DNA of 64,000 bases from Chrysomallon squamiferum (GCA_012295275.1 CM022679.1:13660145-13724144), one strand, 5' to 3'. Positions 21,556 to 33,000 are shown, numbered from the stretch's first letter. A program made the numbers and translations. The notes: generated by a model from the sequence alone, not told the origin.

Positions 21556-23323
21556 TATATATATATATATAATCAAAAAAGAAATATAAATAAAACTATA
21601 TATATATAAAAAAAAAGAATAATAATAAAATAAAGAATAAAAAATACAAATTATAGTTTGCGACATGGATTTATTTTTGACTTGGAAATTCCGAACTATT
21701 TATATCTCTTAAACGAAACGTAACACTGTCAGAATATCTAGGGTAAATTATGACACGGCTAAATAACATTTTCTGCATTTCCGAAAGAAGCTTTAAAAAA
21801 ATAATCTCTTATTTCATATCATGACATACAGTGTTATTCACTGTGCCCGCACCTATTGTTATATATAACTGAAGCAGTCACGGACAAGGAATGATAACCA
21901 AAAAACGTGGGGCATTACAGTATAAATAAATGAATAAATAAATGAACTATGATAAAAATAAGTAAATAAAGGATAGCAAATGATAAAACAGTAGGGGATT
22001 ACAGTATAGATCTTTCTCAAAAGACCATCAATGGACTAACATTTTACAGTCCAATTTTTTTTTTTTTTTTAATGTAACTTTTTGTAAATTTGTTTAGATG
22101 TTTATTATTATTACTGTTATTATTGCAATATTTTATTTATTTACATTACCAATTTTCACCTAAAATCATCATTTGTTTACTTATGATCATGCACAGAATA
22201 CCTTAGAAAATAATATCTCTATGCCATTATTTTATAATCAGTGAGAGACGAGAAAAAAATAAAAAATAAAAAATAAAATAAAATGGTTTTTGAATCGTTC
22301 ATAACGTCTTTATTTTATGTACTTTGTGATTATCTTGAAGTACTTATAATATATATATAATTAAAAAAGTAATATAAATAAATAAATGAATAAATTATAG
22401 CAATAATAATAATAATAATAATAATAATAATTAACATCTATTTAAAAAATTGGAAATTCCGAACTATTTATATATCTTACGCGACGACAGATAAATCTGA
22501 ACAAGCCGTAATTTCCGTCTCGAAACCTTGGCTCTACGTATACACCCTTAAGTTACTCTGTTGAGGAAATATTCAAATATTCCTCGGAATACTTTTCAGT
22601 TTAACCGATTCTTTGAGTCGAAAGTGAACACTAAAGGAAATAGTTACAGGAAAGCAAATCATCCAGGTAGGTAAAATTACTAAACTTTAATGTATTGGTA
22701 AATTTGAGGGTCAATATTTAGACTCGCGATTTCCCTGACTTTTGTATTTTCCGGACTTGTGTTAACTCTATTGCTCTGTGAAATCGAGTGTCACCTGTAA
22801 AGTATTAAAATTACTGTATAGAAGTAGTTACCTGCAGACTGTCTGTATAATCTATGTATTAAATATGAACGTGTGAGGTTATCTAGGGTAAATGATGACA
22901 GGACAAAATAACATTTTCTACATTTTGTAAAGAAACTTGAAAAAAAAAAAAAAAAAAAAAATAGAAACCCCCCCAAAAAAACCACATAAATAAATAAATA
23001 AAAACAATGTTTTACAAATATAAATTATACTGAATATATTAGATAAATAAATTAATCGCTTATTTTGATCTTTAAAAGTGTACTACTGTTTCTCATAAAA
23101 ATGACATACGGGGTCACAGTAGGGGATTACACTTTAGTAAAGTTAATTTACCAAAAGATCAACAAAGAACTAACATTTTACAGTCCAACAAAATGGGAGA
23201 CGGAATCAGCATATTCTGTTGCAGATTTTTGTCCTATCAAGAGGAGCATATTCTACAGGCGTATGTCAAAGTCTTAACTATGAAACTGTATCTCCCACAA
23301 ATACCTGTTCTCTCTTAATCACA
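20091..23323. repeat. Stacked array repeats, second block
   Basis: Equivalent to 1.3-5.2 kb: partial MITE copies at 20,290-20,480 and 21,810-22,052, (TA)n near 20,960-21,050, (AAT)n near 21,512-21,555, and first-exon-like modules at 21,240 and 22,575. No coding exon found. Confidence 0.6.
22575..22666 (+). promoter_or_regulatory. Second-type first-exon-like module
   Basis: 'cctcggaatacttttcagtt' through 'aaatcatccag' is followed by the donor-like gtaggt. Same family as 4,046 and 62,765. Confidence 0.3.
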
Positions 23324-23436
<113 letters not shown>

Positions 23437-23619
23437 CTATTATAAGTAAAATGATAAAATAATATGATAATTGTGAATAAACTATAATAAAACCACAATA
23501 TCTAACGATGATGTTAGATCAGGATTGCCATCGGATAGGATAATTGGTGTTCAAGTGTTCAGTTGGTGGGCCTGACTGAAATCCCCCGCGGCGCAAGTGT
23601 TGCCGACCCCTGTCTTAAT

Positions 23620-23799
23620 TCATGTTTCCACAGGTGTCAGTCACTTCAGAACTTCAACCAATCAAAGCGCACTATTTCACACACCCATAATATTTCATTT
23701 TCCGCCGCCATAGTGTGTTTTTATGTTGTTTTTTGTTTAGTTCAATTGTTCAGCAACCGTTAATACTTGCGTTGTTAGTAGGCTTTATTCATAGGCACA
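23620..23799 (+). promoter_or_regulatory. Promoter-like patch, copy C unit
   Basis: Contains the same CCAAT box as the 5,625 patch. The YY1-type core is changed (CCGCCATAGTG). Confidence 0.3.
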
Positions 23800-23925
23800 A
23801 AGGTGAAGCGATGTGCTTCGGGGACATGCAAATCGGATGAACGGTACGAAAGTGGACAACATCTGACATATATACCGTGTCCGAAGCCGAAAACAACGAG
23901 AAAAATGCGGACGATAACATTCTGA
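23800..23925 (+). pseudogene. THAP N-terminal fragment, second copy
   Basis: The initiator ATG is changed to AAG at 23,800-23,802 and codon 42 (TGC in the first copy) is TGA at 23,923-23,925. The rest reads KRCASGTCKSDERYESGQHL, as in the copy at 5,801. It cannot be translated as a THAP start. Confidence 0.6.
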
Positions 23926-24257
23926 AAAAAGAAAGTCTTTTATAAACATGACCATATTTTCAAATAATAATAATAATAATAGACATAGCTGACATTTAGC
24001 TATATACGAATTACCTAAATATGAATAATATATATGCCCATACACAGCATTGAACAGAAGAAAAGAAGAAAGAAATGTTTTGTTTCATGATACACTGAAC
24101 ACATTTTATTTACGGTTATGTGGTGTCGGACATACGGTTAAGGACTACACTATTTTGAGGTAGAAAGTCCACTCTTTCCACTTCATGGGCTACTATTTTT
24201 GATTGGAAGTACCATCCCACAGATAGGGTAGTAGATACCAATTATAGTGCACTGGTT

Positions 24258-24645
24258 GGACTAATGGATCCACAGACAGTGTTAAGAAAACGAAAAACAG
24301 TAATGTGTGTGTGTGTTTAGAGGTTTTGAGGTGAATTCAAACTAAACAGCTTGACGATTTATTGTAAAAGTTCAACTATTACAATTAGTCTTGAAAAGAC
24401 ACGTGTGTCATTTGTTATCTTCTGGTTTGTTACTTTTCTTTTTTCTTTGCACTGTAATAAACCATGCTTCAATATCAGTTTAATACCAAAATACACTCAT
24501 CCAGCTTTACAGGAGCAGTTAGCCTCTGATAGCTGTTTTGTCACCAAGCAAACCTGAATATGTGGTTTGTGTGTCGAGTCGTTTTTCCGGAAATTTTTTA
24601 TATCATTGATGTAGCCTTGTCGTCGATGCAGATATAATGGACTGA
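24258..24645. repeat. Segment shared by units C and D, absent from B
   Basis: It starts after 'cactggttg' and ends before 'ctacagtttg'. In unit B these two flanks are joined directly at about 6,249. The 68-codon frame at 24,351-24,557 is identical in translation to 43,078-43,284, but there is no other sign that it is coding. Confidence 0.55.
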
Positions 24646-24832
24646 TAGCTACAGTTTGTTTGACAACATTAAAAAAAAATAATAATAAAAAACAAAAATG
24701 AAGAAAATTATTATTTAAGGCCAGATAGCAGAGACATAAATGGACATAACTGAAAAGTGTGAAGAATATATATATATAATACGTACATGTTTATGAGTGT
24801 ATGTGTGTATATACATATATATATGTTGTTTT

Positions 24833-25015
24833 GGATTTTGAATATTCTCTGTGAAATCTACGTCTGACTAGACTCTTCACAGACAACATTCCTGTGGCGC
24901 AGGAGGATAAAGTCCAGTCACGACTTCAAACCCTCGTCAGATGCCGCTGATGAGACTCGAACGTATGTCACCCTATCGCTCGCACTACCGTTCGGCCATC
25001 AAGACCACCTTTACA
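24833..25015 (-). mobile_element. tRNA-derived SINE
   Basis: Minus-strand A box at 24,988-24,998 (tggccgaacgg) and B box at 24,954-24,962 (gttcgagtc). Orthologue of the copies at 6,431 and 43,556. Confidence 0.7.
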
Positions 25016-25038
25016 TATGTGCGTGTGTATTTAACTAT

Positions 25039-25074
<36 letters not shown>

Positions 25075-25091
25075 ACACGCACATACATATA

Positions 25092-25384
25092 CAGGTACCG
25101 AACCAATTATCCGGCGTCCTGAAATCCCGAAGGACCAGAAAATCGGAATTTTTTCCCCCGACGTTACCTTTGTAGTTCGCGCGCGTTGACGTTCATTTCA
25201 CTCGCCGCATTGTTTACGTGTCGAGTCACCACAGTTGTGTATTGTCAATTTTCTTTATGTTTTTAATATTAAAATGTTTATGCCTAATTATTTACGTATT
25301 TAAATGCCTTGGTACCAGAAAATCGGAGAATCCAGAAATTCGGAAGGTATAGGCCCCAAGGACTTCGGATAATGGATCCAGTAC

Positions 25385-25387
<3 letters not shown>
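25092..25387. mobile_element. Pogo-like MITE, unit C
   Basis: Same ends as 6,670-6,966. CA microsatellite lies on the left (25,040-25,090) and TG on the right. No coding capacity. Confidence 0.55.
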
Positions 25388-25430
<43 letters not shown>

Positions 25431-25441
25431 ATTTATGTATG

Positions 25442-25488
<47 letters not shown>

Positions 25489-25562
25489 GTATGTAAGTAA
25501 GTATGTATGTATGTATGTATGTATGTATGTATGTATGTATGTATGTATGTATGTATGTATGT
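25387..25562. repeat. (TG)n, (TA)n and (GTAT)n microsatellite
   Basis: Simple repeat before the copy C ectodomain exon. Confidence 0.95.
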
Positions 25563-25633
25563 ATTTTCGCATAACCAAATACACTCTTTAATTGGAATTT
25601 AGAGAAATAATAACAGTACAGTTTTATTTTCAG

Positions 25634-25807
25634 AAGTAATCAATATGACACATGGAAAAATGCATAGATGTGGCCACGATGTATGTGATAAGATACCATG
25701 GTATTGTGTACCTAAAGACAACACGTGCTATTACTGCAAAGACATCAGTGATTTGTGCTTCACACAGCGTTTGAATTTCCCTAAACAGTGTGCTTCTTTC
25801 TGTAAAG
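25634..25807 (+). CDS. Receptor copy C, cysteine-rich ectodomain exon
   Basis: A 174-nt phase-1 exon between 'ttattttcag' and 'gtaggt', beginning VINMTHGKMHRCGHD. All eight cysteines and the NMT glycosylation site are kept. Differences from the other copies cluster between cysteines (KIPWYCVPKDNTC against KIEEYCVPEDQRC), as expected for a diverging ligand-facing surface. Copy C is the only copy in which ectodomain, stalk, transmembrane and full tail exons are all open and joinable in frame: 174, 27, 189 and 371 nt give about 253 residues without a signal peptide. A TNF-receptor/TACI-like identity is tentative. The signal-peptide exon must be upstream and was not found. Confidence 0.8.
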
Positions 25808-26164
25808 GTAGGTAGATGTGTATGTATGTATGTATGTGAGTTTGTGTTTGTGTTTAGTTGTATGTATGTGTGTGTGTAGTTGTGTGTATGTCTGTGTATG
25901 TGTCCTTTTTGTGTTAGTATCTGCATGAATGTTTATGAATATTTATGCATGAGTATGTGTATCGAGGTTTCTAATAAGAAATATTTTTGCTCTCTGTATG
26001 TTTTAAAATATTTCTATAATGCAGGTCTTTCAAGGCTAGATGATACTATATTTTATAACACTACTGTCACAATTTTTATGTGTTTTATTATTTGACAAAT
26101 AAATAAATAAATAAATAAACAGGCAAACCACGAAACAAACAACTAAACAAACAAATAAATAGGT

Positions 26165-26268
26165 AAGTGTGTGTGCGTCTGTATATACATACATACATGC
26201 ATTCATACACACATATATCCACATTTTTTAATGAAAACATTCCTATGCCTGTGTTTTTTAATTCTTAA

Positions 26269-26299
<31 letters not shown>

Positions 26300-26520
26300 A
26301 CGTACATATATATTGGTGCATTGGTCCTTTGGCTATATATTTGTGCATGAGAGAGAGAGAGAGTGTGTGTGCGTCTGTATATACATACTATACATGCATT
26401 CATATACACATATATCCACATTTTTTAATGAAAACATTCCTATTTGTGTACGTTTGTGTGTGTGTGTGTGTGTGTGTGTTTAAGAATTAAAAAACACAGG
26501 CATAGGAATGTTTTCATTAA
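26165..26520. repeat. Inverted duplication that removed a stalk exon
   Basis: 26,219-26,280 is the reverse complement of the segment at about 26,470-26,525 ('aagaattaaaaaacacaggc' appears in both orientations), and a second partial inverted copy is at 26,375-26,445. The copy B and D counterpart holds the FLDNQAKT microexon, which is absent here. CA and TG runs at the joins may have promoted the event. Confidence 0.65.
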
Positions 26521-26767
26521 AAAAGACTTAAAGTTGATCATGTAATATATATTATAGGGTGCATTGGTCCTTTGGCTATATATTTGTGCATGAAAGCGAG
26601 AGAGTGTGTGTGCGTCTGTGTGTGTGTTTACTAGAGGTTTCTAATTAAAAAAGTTTTTGCTATATGTATGTTTTAAAATGTGTCTATAAAGCAGGTCTTT
26701 CTAGGCAAGATGATGCTATATTTTATAACAGTACTGTAATATTTTTATTATGTGTTTCGTTATTTGA

Positions 26768-26768
<1 letters not shown>

Positions 26769-26810
<42 letters not shown>

Positions 26811-26860
26811 AAAATAAATAAATAAACAGACAAACAATCAAATAAACAAATAAATAAATA
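26769..26860. repeat. (AAAT)n microsatellite
   Basis: A TAAA run in the intron before the stalk exon, as in copies B and D. Confidence 0.9.
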
Positions 26861-26949
26861 AACTTTTGTGTTTTTGATCTCAGTTTATACACAGTAACAC
26901 TTTTTCTCTGTGTTTATTTCACCAGATTATATTGATTTTTTTGTTTCAG

Positions 26950-26976
26950 ATTTCCTTGGCAGTCAAATAATAGAAA
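26950..26976 (+). CDS. Receptor copy C, stalk microexon
   Basis: A 27-nt phase-1 exon between 'tttgtttcag' and 'gtaagg' reading (D)FLGSQIIE plus one base. It is the only stalk exon left in copy C. Joining it to the ectodomain exon gives FCK-DFLGSQIIE and to the transmembrane exon gives N-LPQNNEV, without a stop. Confidence 0.65.
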
Positions 26977-27116
26977 GTAAGGCTTATTATTACTACAGCC
27001 ATGAAATAATAAATGCTCGTGTATGCATATCTGTGCGTATGTGTATGTATGTACGTATGTATATTTGTATATATTATGTATGTTTGTATGTATGTTTGTA
27101 TTATGTATGTATGTAG

Positions 27117-27295
27117 TTTAGGATTTTGAATAGTCTGTGTCTTATGTACGTCTGAATAGACTTTGCACATAGACAATATTCGGGAACACACTGGTACAAT
27201 CTCGACCTCACAAACCCCGTCAGATGCCGCTGACGAGACTCGAACGTATGGCACCCATTCGCTCGCACTCCGAAGGGAGACGATCAAACAACCCT
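27117..27295 (-). mobile_element. tRNA-derived SINE inside copy C
   Basis: Minus-strand B box at 27,237-27,245 (gttcgagtc) and the same tail as the other SINEs. The A box is degraded. It lies in the intron before the transmembrane exon; copy B has only a tail-like remnant at 8,735-8,802. Confidence 0.6.
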
Positions 27296-27457
27296 TTATA
27301 TATGAGGATATATGAATGTATGTATGTATGTATGTATGTACGTATGTATGTATACGTATATGTACCAAGGCAGCAGTCGAGTTTGCTTGATAAAAATGGC
27401 TAAATTTATAGATTTTTCTAAAGGTGATGTTACAAAGTTACTCTGATTGTATTTCAG

Positions 27458-27646
27458 ATCTTCCACAGAATAACGAGGTCCTTTATACAGCACTTTTCAT
27501 AGCATTTCTAATAGCAGTAGTAGTATTATCAGCTGCAGGTGTACTGGTTTTCCTAAAATGGAAAAGACTGAGTAAGAACAAACATGAACACGGTGTTGAA
27601 AAAATTGAAGAACAAACAGAACTAATGGAAACAGGAATAATATCAG
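27458..27646 (+). CDS. Receptor copy C, transmembrane exon
   Basis: A 189-nt phase-1 exon between 'tgtatttcag' and 'gtgagt'. It begins (N)LPQNNEVLYTALFIAF, gives a hydrophobic helix of about 22 residues (ALFIAFLIAVVVLSAAG then VLVFL), then the stop-transfer signal KWKRLSKNKHEH, and ends with the acidic VEKIEEQTELMETGIIS. The topology is type I: cysteine-rich exon outside, tail inside. Copy D (46,101) has the same exon and copy B has one dead and one changed duplicate. The function is membrane anchoring and the start of the cytoplasmic tail. Confidence 0.8.
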
Positions 27647-27686
27647 GTGAGTTATACAGCTATTTTTACAGTTATCAAATTCTGAA

Positions 27687-27687
<1 letters not shown>

Positions 27688-27722
<35 letters not shown>
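27688..27722. repeat. (CA)n microsatellite
   Basis: CA run just after the copy C transmembrane exon donor; it makes a false cysteine/valine frame on the minus strand. Confidence 0.95.
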
Positions 27723-27723
<1 letters not shown>

Positions 27724-28183
27724 CAGTGCATATGTTTCAATTCACATTAATTTTCCGTTTTGTGAAAATAAATAAATTTGTTGTTACGTGCTAGTCAATG
27801 GTCGAAATGCACTGTGTAGTCTTTCAATATTTTATTTGTTTCTTCTAAGCACTTTTTGTTAATAATAAAGAATGGATAGAACATTCTAAATGTCTGTATG
27901 ACTGGATATCTACCTGCGTTTGGAGAGAGATATGTATTGCGACTGTTATGAAAATGATTTTGTCTATTTGTAAGATATCCCAAATGTTCGAGTCTATTGT
28001 ATGATTTCTCATTACTCGTTTGTATTTAATTAATGTTGCTGCTTTTTTATTACCCGCCAAAGTCTGTCGTTGTTTGACTGTGACAAGCATCCTTGAGAAT
28101 AGCTTGATCCTATTAGCATGTTAATTTTGTCACTCACTCACTCATGCATGCATCATTCACTAACCCATCCATTGACTTACTCA

Positions 28184-28258
<75 letters not shown>
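28184..28258. repeat. (CA)n microsatellite
   Basis: A long pure CA run in the copy C intron. Copy B has only a short TG/CA palindrome at the same place. Confidence 0.95.
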
Positions 28259-28259
<1 letters not shown>

Positions 28260-28261
<2 letters not shown>

Positions 28262-29024
28262 ACTACCTACATAAACGCAGGAAATATAAATTATTGAATC
28301 ATATTGGTCTTGTCCGTACAAATAGTTCTTTGAAGTATGAGTCCAGGCTCATTTGGATACATCCAAATCTTTTTCTGACAACTTATGACAAATCAGTCCT
28401 CCTCGTCAAGCAAAATGATGTCTTCATTATTGATGCAACTAAAGGGTGGAAATTACAATGCTCATCCAGTTTCGTGATAGTACATTTTTTCTGTCATACT
28501 TTATCATTAGCATAGATTAGTTGTCACTTAATTAAAAAAAAAAAAAAAAAAAAAAAAACATTAATTAGGAGATATAGTGAATGCATTTTTACCATTTCTT
28601 CATACTGTCAAAGTAGAGGCCTACATTACGGTCAAATTGAAGATCATTATTGTTAATTTGAACAAACAAAATTTCTTTGTATAAAATGATTTCTTTAATG
28701 TCTTGCTGTGTCGTTGCAGTAACAGCACTAATTTTTGTTCAGTTTATAACAACTTCTGACTTAAGCTATTACGTGTTTTTCAGAGTAATTATGGCAATAA
28801 TATTAATGCCGTCTAAAATTTGTAGATGAAATATATTTATATATGTTGTACATTGAAAGAGAAATTTCTGAGTAGTAGATTTATATATTTTTAACAATGT
28901 TTATTTCATTTTCTTTTTTATTATTGTATTTATTATTTGTTTGTTTGCTTTTTTGTTTTTTCTCATGGCGTTATATTAAGTGACTAATAAAAGATATGAG
29001 TATATTCAGTTTTAATTTTTCTAG
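28260..29024. other. Copy C intron before the tail exon
   Basis: Collinear with 10,910-11,604 of copy B. Poly-A at 28,531-28,558. No exon recognised. Confidence 0.5.
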
Positions 29025-29395
29025 GGAACGTGTGTGCTGAATCACAGACAGAGGCAGGAGATGGAGCTGGGGACACAGATACAACAACTTTGTGTCAGGC
29101 AGTTCCCAACGGGAATATCCACTGCAGCAGTGATGAAAAACAAGGAGAGGATGTTGATGCTAATAGACATCTCTACAGAAGAAGTTCTGGAAGTGTGTTG
29201 TGTCAGGAAACAAGTGAAAAAGATGAAGATCATCCTGTTTTCAGAAACAGAAAAAGAAACACTGATGATGATATAGTGATTACCTTACATAATAAGAACA
29301 AATGTATTCCAATTGGATCTGATCATCATATTGAACTGAAACCACTCATTCCAGCCGAAGATAAAGAGAACGGAGTAAAGACTGAAAAAGTGTAA
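29025..29395 (+). CDS. Receptor copy C, cytoplasmic tail exon with stop
   Basis: After 'tttctag' the phase-1 frame reads GNVCAESQTEAGDGAGDT and stays open for 122 more codons to TAA at 29,393-29,395. The tail is polar and acidic with serine-rich patches (CSSDEKQGEDVDANRHLYR, RRSSGSVLCQETSEKDED) and ends DKENGVKTEKV. I see no death domain, kinase or other known domain, and no clear TRAF-binding motif. It is the only complete tail in the window. A possible poly(A) signal attaaa lies at 29,416. This exon makes copy C the best candidate for a working gene. The role of the tail is unknown. Confidence 0.75.
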
Positions 29396-29640
29396 TAATA
29401 GTGTAAACAAACCACATTAAAATAATCTCCTTTTGTAACTACTTTTCTTTTGATTTTATTATGTTGATATATGTTTGCTTAAACATCATGTTTTTATTTC
29501 GGACTGTTTACTTAATCTAACAGATTATTTTACAGGGATAGATTATTGTAAAACTAAAAAACTCATTCAGATGAATAATATTTGAGAACGTCAGAACACA
29601 AGGAAACTTAATAAGTTAGATGATGTCACCATTTGATATA
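29396..29640. other. 3' flank of the copy C tail exon
   Basis: Non-coding sequence containing the possible poly(A) signal attaaa at 29,416. Similar sequence recurs at 30,860-31,100, so the flank was duplicated along with the tail exon. Confidence 0.4.
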
Positions 29641-29666
29641 GAGTATGATATTTATGGAGGTTACAG

Positions 29667-30042
29667 ACAGAGGCAGGAGATGGAGCTGGGGACACAGATA
29701 CAACAACTTTGTGTCAAGCAGTTCCCAACGGGAATATCCACTGCAGCAGTGATGAAAAAGAAGGAGAGGATGTTGATGCTAATAAACATCTCTACAGAAG
29801 AAGTAGAGGATGTTGATGCTAACAGAAGTTCTAGAAGTGTGTTGTATCAGGTAATAAGTGAAACAGATCAAGATCATCCTGTTTCCAGAAACAGAAAAAG
29901 AAACACTGATGATGATACAGTGATTATCATACATAATAAGAACAAATGTATTCCAATTGGATCTGATCATCATATTGAACTGAAACCAGTCATTCCAGCC
30001 GAAGATAAAGAGAACAGAGTAAAGACTGAAAAACTTTATTAA
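29667..30042 (+). pseudogene. Receptor copy C, duplicated tail exon, frame disturbed
   Basis: A second tail exon lies 270 bp downstream. Its first half is homologous to the 29,025 exon but reads open in a different frame (QRQEMELGTQIQQLCVKQF); an internal duplication of 'gaggatgttgatgctaa' brings the second half back to the tail frame (EDVDANRSSRSVLYQ through KTEKLY). The result is one long open frame but with a shifted N-terminal half. A weak acceptor 'ggttacag' precedes 29,667. It could be an alternative last exon or a decaying duplicate. The second is more likely, because copy B has the same arrangement with stops. Confidence 0.5.
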
Positions 30043-30044
30043 TA

Positions 30045-30830
30045 AACCCTAATTTAATTATTTTATTTTATTTTAAAAACGAAACTTAAAATCGAAATAA
30101 AAAAATATATTTTTTATTTTATTTATTTATTTTATTTATTTGTTTATTTATTTATTTAATTTTATTTATTTATTTATTTTATTTATTTATTTGTTTGTTT
30201 TTATTTATTTTACTTATTTTATTTTATTTATTCAATAATTTAATTTTTAATTTTATTCATTTTTTGTTTTTTTAATTTGTTTATATATTTATTTTATTTT
30301 ATTTTATTTTATTTATTTATTTTATTTAATTTAATTTAATATTTATTTCATTTTATTTATTATTTATTTATTTTATTTATTTTATTTATTTATTTGCTTG
30401 TTCACTTATTTATGTTTTTATTCAATAATTTAATTTTTAATAATATTATTTTTTATTTTATTTCAATTTGTTTACATAATTTTTTTATTTATTTATTTAT
30501 TTATTATTTTATTTAATATTTATTTCATTTTATTTCATTTTATTTCATTTTAATTGTTATTTATTTACTTTATTTACTTTCCTGTTTACTTATTTATTTT
30601 ATTTTATTTTTATTTATTCAATAATTTAATTTTTAATTTTATATCAATTTTAAATATTTATTTTATTTATTTTTTTTTTTATTAATTTAATTTTATTTTA
30701 TTTTATTTTATATTTATTTCATTTTATTTATTTATTAATTTTATTTTATTTTATTTTATTATATATTTATTTATTTATTTATTTAATTTTTAATTTTATT
30801 TTATTCATTCATTCATTTAAGCTTGTGTTT
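30045..30830. repeat. TTTA/TTTTA low-complexity DNA
   Basis: Nearly pure A/T repeat, the counterpart of 12,150-12,960. Confidence 0.95.
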
Positions 30831-31179
30831 ATTGTAGTTTAGTTTTGTTTTCAATAGTGTAAACTAACCATATTAAAATAATCTCCTTTTCTTTTGATTT
30901 TATTATGTTGATATGTTTGCTTCGATATCATGTTTTTATTTCGGACTGTTTACTTAATCTAATAGATTATTTTACAGGATAGATTATTGTAAAACTAAAA
31001 AACTCATTCCAGATTAATAATATTTGGCAAAGTCAGAACACAAAGAAACTTAATAAGTTAGATGATGTCACCATTTGATATAGAGTAGTTAATATATGAT
31101 ATTTATGGAGGTTAGAAGTATGCTTTCTTTCACTACATAATGTGTCTGAGTTATTTGTCTAAGATTATTTTATAATGTA

Positions 31180-31390
31180 TTGGGTTGAGGAATAACTCAT
31201 TGGGGTTAAATTTAATTTAATCATTACACAGAAGAAAACTTAAGCTTAACTGATAACAAGATGTAATTTAACCAATAACGTAATATCTGTTGTTATTTAC
31301 CACTTGTTCCCAACGGTCAACAAGTTTTTCGATGAAATAGATCAAAATTTGAATCAATTATGAACCGCAATGACTTATTCCTCAACCCAA
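31180..31390 (-). mobile_element. Mariner-derived MITE, 211 bp
   Basis: The ends are inverted repeats (ttgggttgaggaataactca on the left, tgacttattcctcaacccaa on the right) and a TA duplication flanks both sides (31,178-31,179 and 31,391-31,392). On the minus strand a frame reads FIEKLVDRWEQVVNNNRYYV, the C-terminal signature of mariner transposases. The central transposase is deleted. Related blocks at 13,057, 14,540 and 15,982 show the empty site 'atgtacatgaata' or 'atctacatgaata'. Confidence 0.85.
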
Positions 31391-32043
31391 TACATGAATA
31401 CTGAATGTGTAGTACAATTATTTAGTTAATGAACCAAATATGCAAAATTACAAGTTAACAATGTCGAAAGCCAAATGGTAAAAATATATAAACAAAGATA
31501 AATTCAATACAAAACGAAAAAAAAAAGTATATCTTAGATGAATAATATTTGCGAAAGTCAAACCATTTTATTTATTTTATTTTATTTTATTTATTTCATT
31601 ATGGTAAAAAAAAACAACAAAAAAACAACATATAGAGTAGTTAATATATGAGATGTATGAAGGTTAGAAGTATGATTTTTTAATGTTATTCTAGATAATG
31701 TGTTTGAGTATACTACTGTTGTAAATACAATAGAAAACGAAATTATTATGTACATGTTCTAATAAAACTAATATACTACTGTTGTTCTAGATAAAATGAT
31801 CGACTTATTTAGTATAAGATTAATAATTTGTAATGAATGTAACTAATTTAGGCAGAATTAGAAAACAAATAACAGAGAATACAAAAATTTCACTGTTAAA
31901 ATAGTGTAACAAACCATACCAAAAAATACTTCTTTTTTTCTTCTTATTTTTCTTCTTCACAAGTATAGATAACCAGGTTTTTATTTTTTATTATTATTAT
32001 TATTTTTTTAATGACAAGTAATTATATAAACTGAAATACCCAC
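31391..32043. repeat. Duplicated intergenic block, downstream of copy C
   Basis: Collinear with 13,060-13,980 and 14,535-15,060, including one 61-bp minisatellite unit near 31,720-31,790. TTTTA and AAAC insertions at 31,565-31,640 are specific to this copy. Confidence 0.55.
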
Positions 32044-32160
32044 CTCCTTTAAATGGAACAAGGCCACATTTAGAAATTTCCCTAATACACTTCAGTTCCA
32101 TACATCCTTACTCGATTGTTTTTCCTACTTCAATACATTGTCCATAACCATCACCTCAAG
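32044..32160 (-). pseudogene. Cysteine-rich exon, copy 3, broken
   Basis: Same 117-nt span and splice sites as 13,982 and 15,064, but the first cysteine codon is TGA and a TAA follows KTIE (the others read KTIKK). The remaining frame ends CIREISKCGLVPFKG, as in copy 2. Confidence 0.65.
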
Positions 32161-32429
32161 CTGATAGAATAACAGTAGAATTAACTTAGTATTAACATAT
32201 TTTATTATTGTAGACGTATTAGTTTTGTTTGTGGTATGTGTATTATTATTATTATGTATTAATATTTTGTTTTGAAGTGTTTGCCTTCATCAGTATATCA
32301 TTATGCTTCAGTAATAATTATGTCGAGGTTTCACTGTAAGAGTGTACATGAATTCATTCCAAAAACATGGGGAGAAATCTTCTTGGATCCGAATGAGATC
32401 ACAAGTATTATTTTACACCGGCACCATCT

Positions 32430-33000
32430 AAATTAAGTTTGTATGATGATATCATCAGATGTCAGTGAAGCAGACCAGATTAACTCCCCGCCAGACTATC
32501 CTTGGTCTACCCCGTGGTGTAAAATAGCTCTTTATATTCCGTGGAATGTTTTGGCTTACAGATTATACCCGATCATACGCTCTTATGTTATTCATAAGTT
32601 GGTCTGTGTTTAAATGTTCTTTACAAGATAACATGAATGACACGATACAGTCAGTTTAAACCACACACAATTCACATAAGATCTTGAGAATGACTCGGGT
32701 ATGGTACTAAAATGATTTAGATTCTAAATTAAGTTTGTATAATGATATCATCAGATACCAGTGAAGCAGGCCACATTAAATCCACGTCAGAATATCCTTG
32801 ATCTACCCATGGTGTAAAATAGCTCTTTATATTCCATGGAATATTTTGGCTTACAGATTATACCCGATCATACGCTCTTATGTTATTCATAAGTTTAAAT
32901 GTTCTTTACAAGATAACATGAATGACACGATACAGTCAGTTTAAACCACACACAATTCACATAAGATCTTGAGAATGACTCGGATCACTTCAGAGATGTA
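32430..33000. repeat. Tandem duplication, unit about 296 bp
   Basis: 'atcatcagat' recurs at 32,451 and 32,747, and 'tgaatgacacgatacagtca' appears in both halves. This is a recent duplication of the caccggcaccatct repeat; the 15.4 and 17.1 kb relatives are single. Confidence 0.7.

Noticed and set aside
24351-24557. 68-codon frame identical in units C and D
   Set aside because: Identity is explained by the recent duplication; no splice context, domain or independent conservation supports coding.
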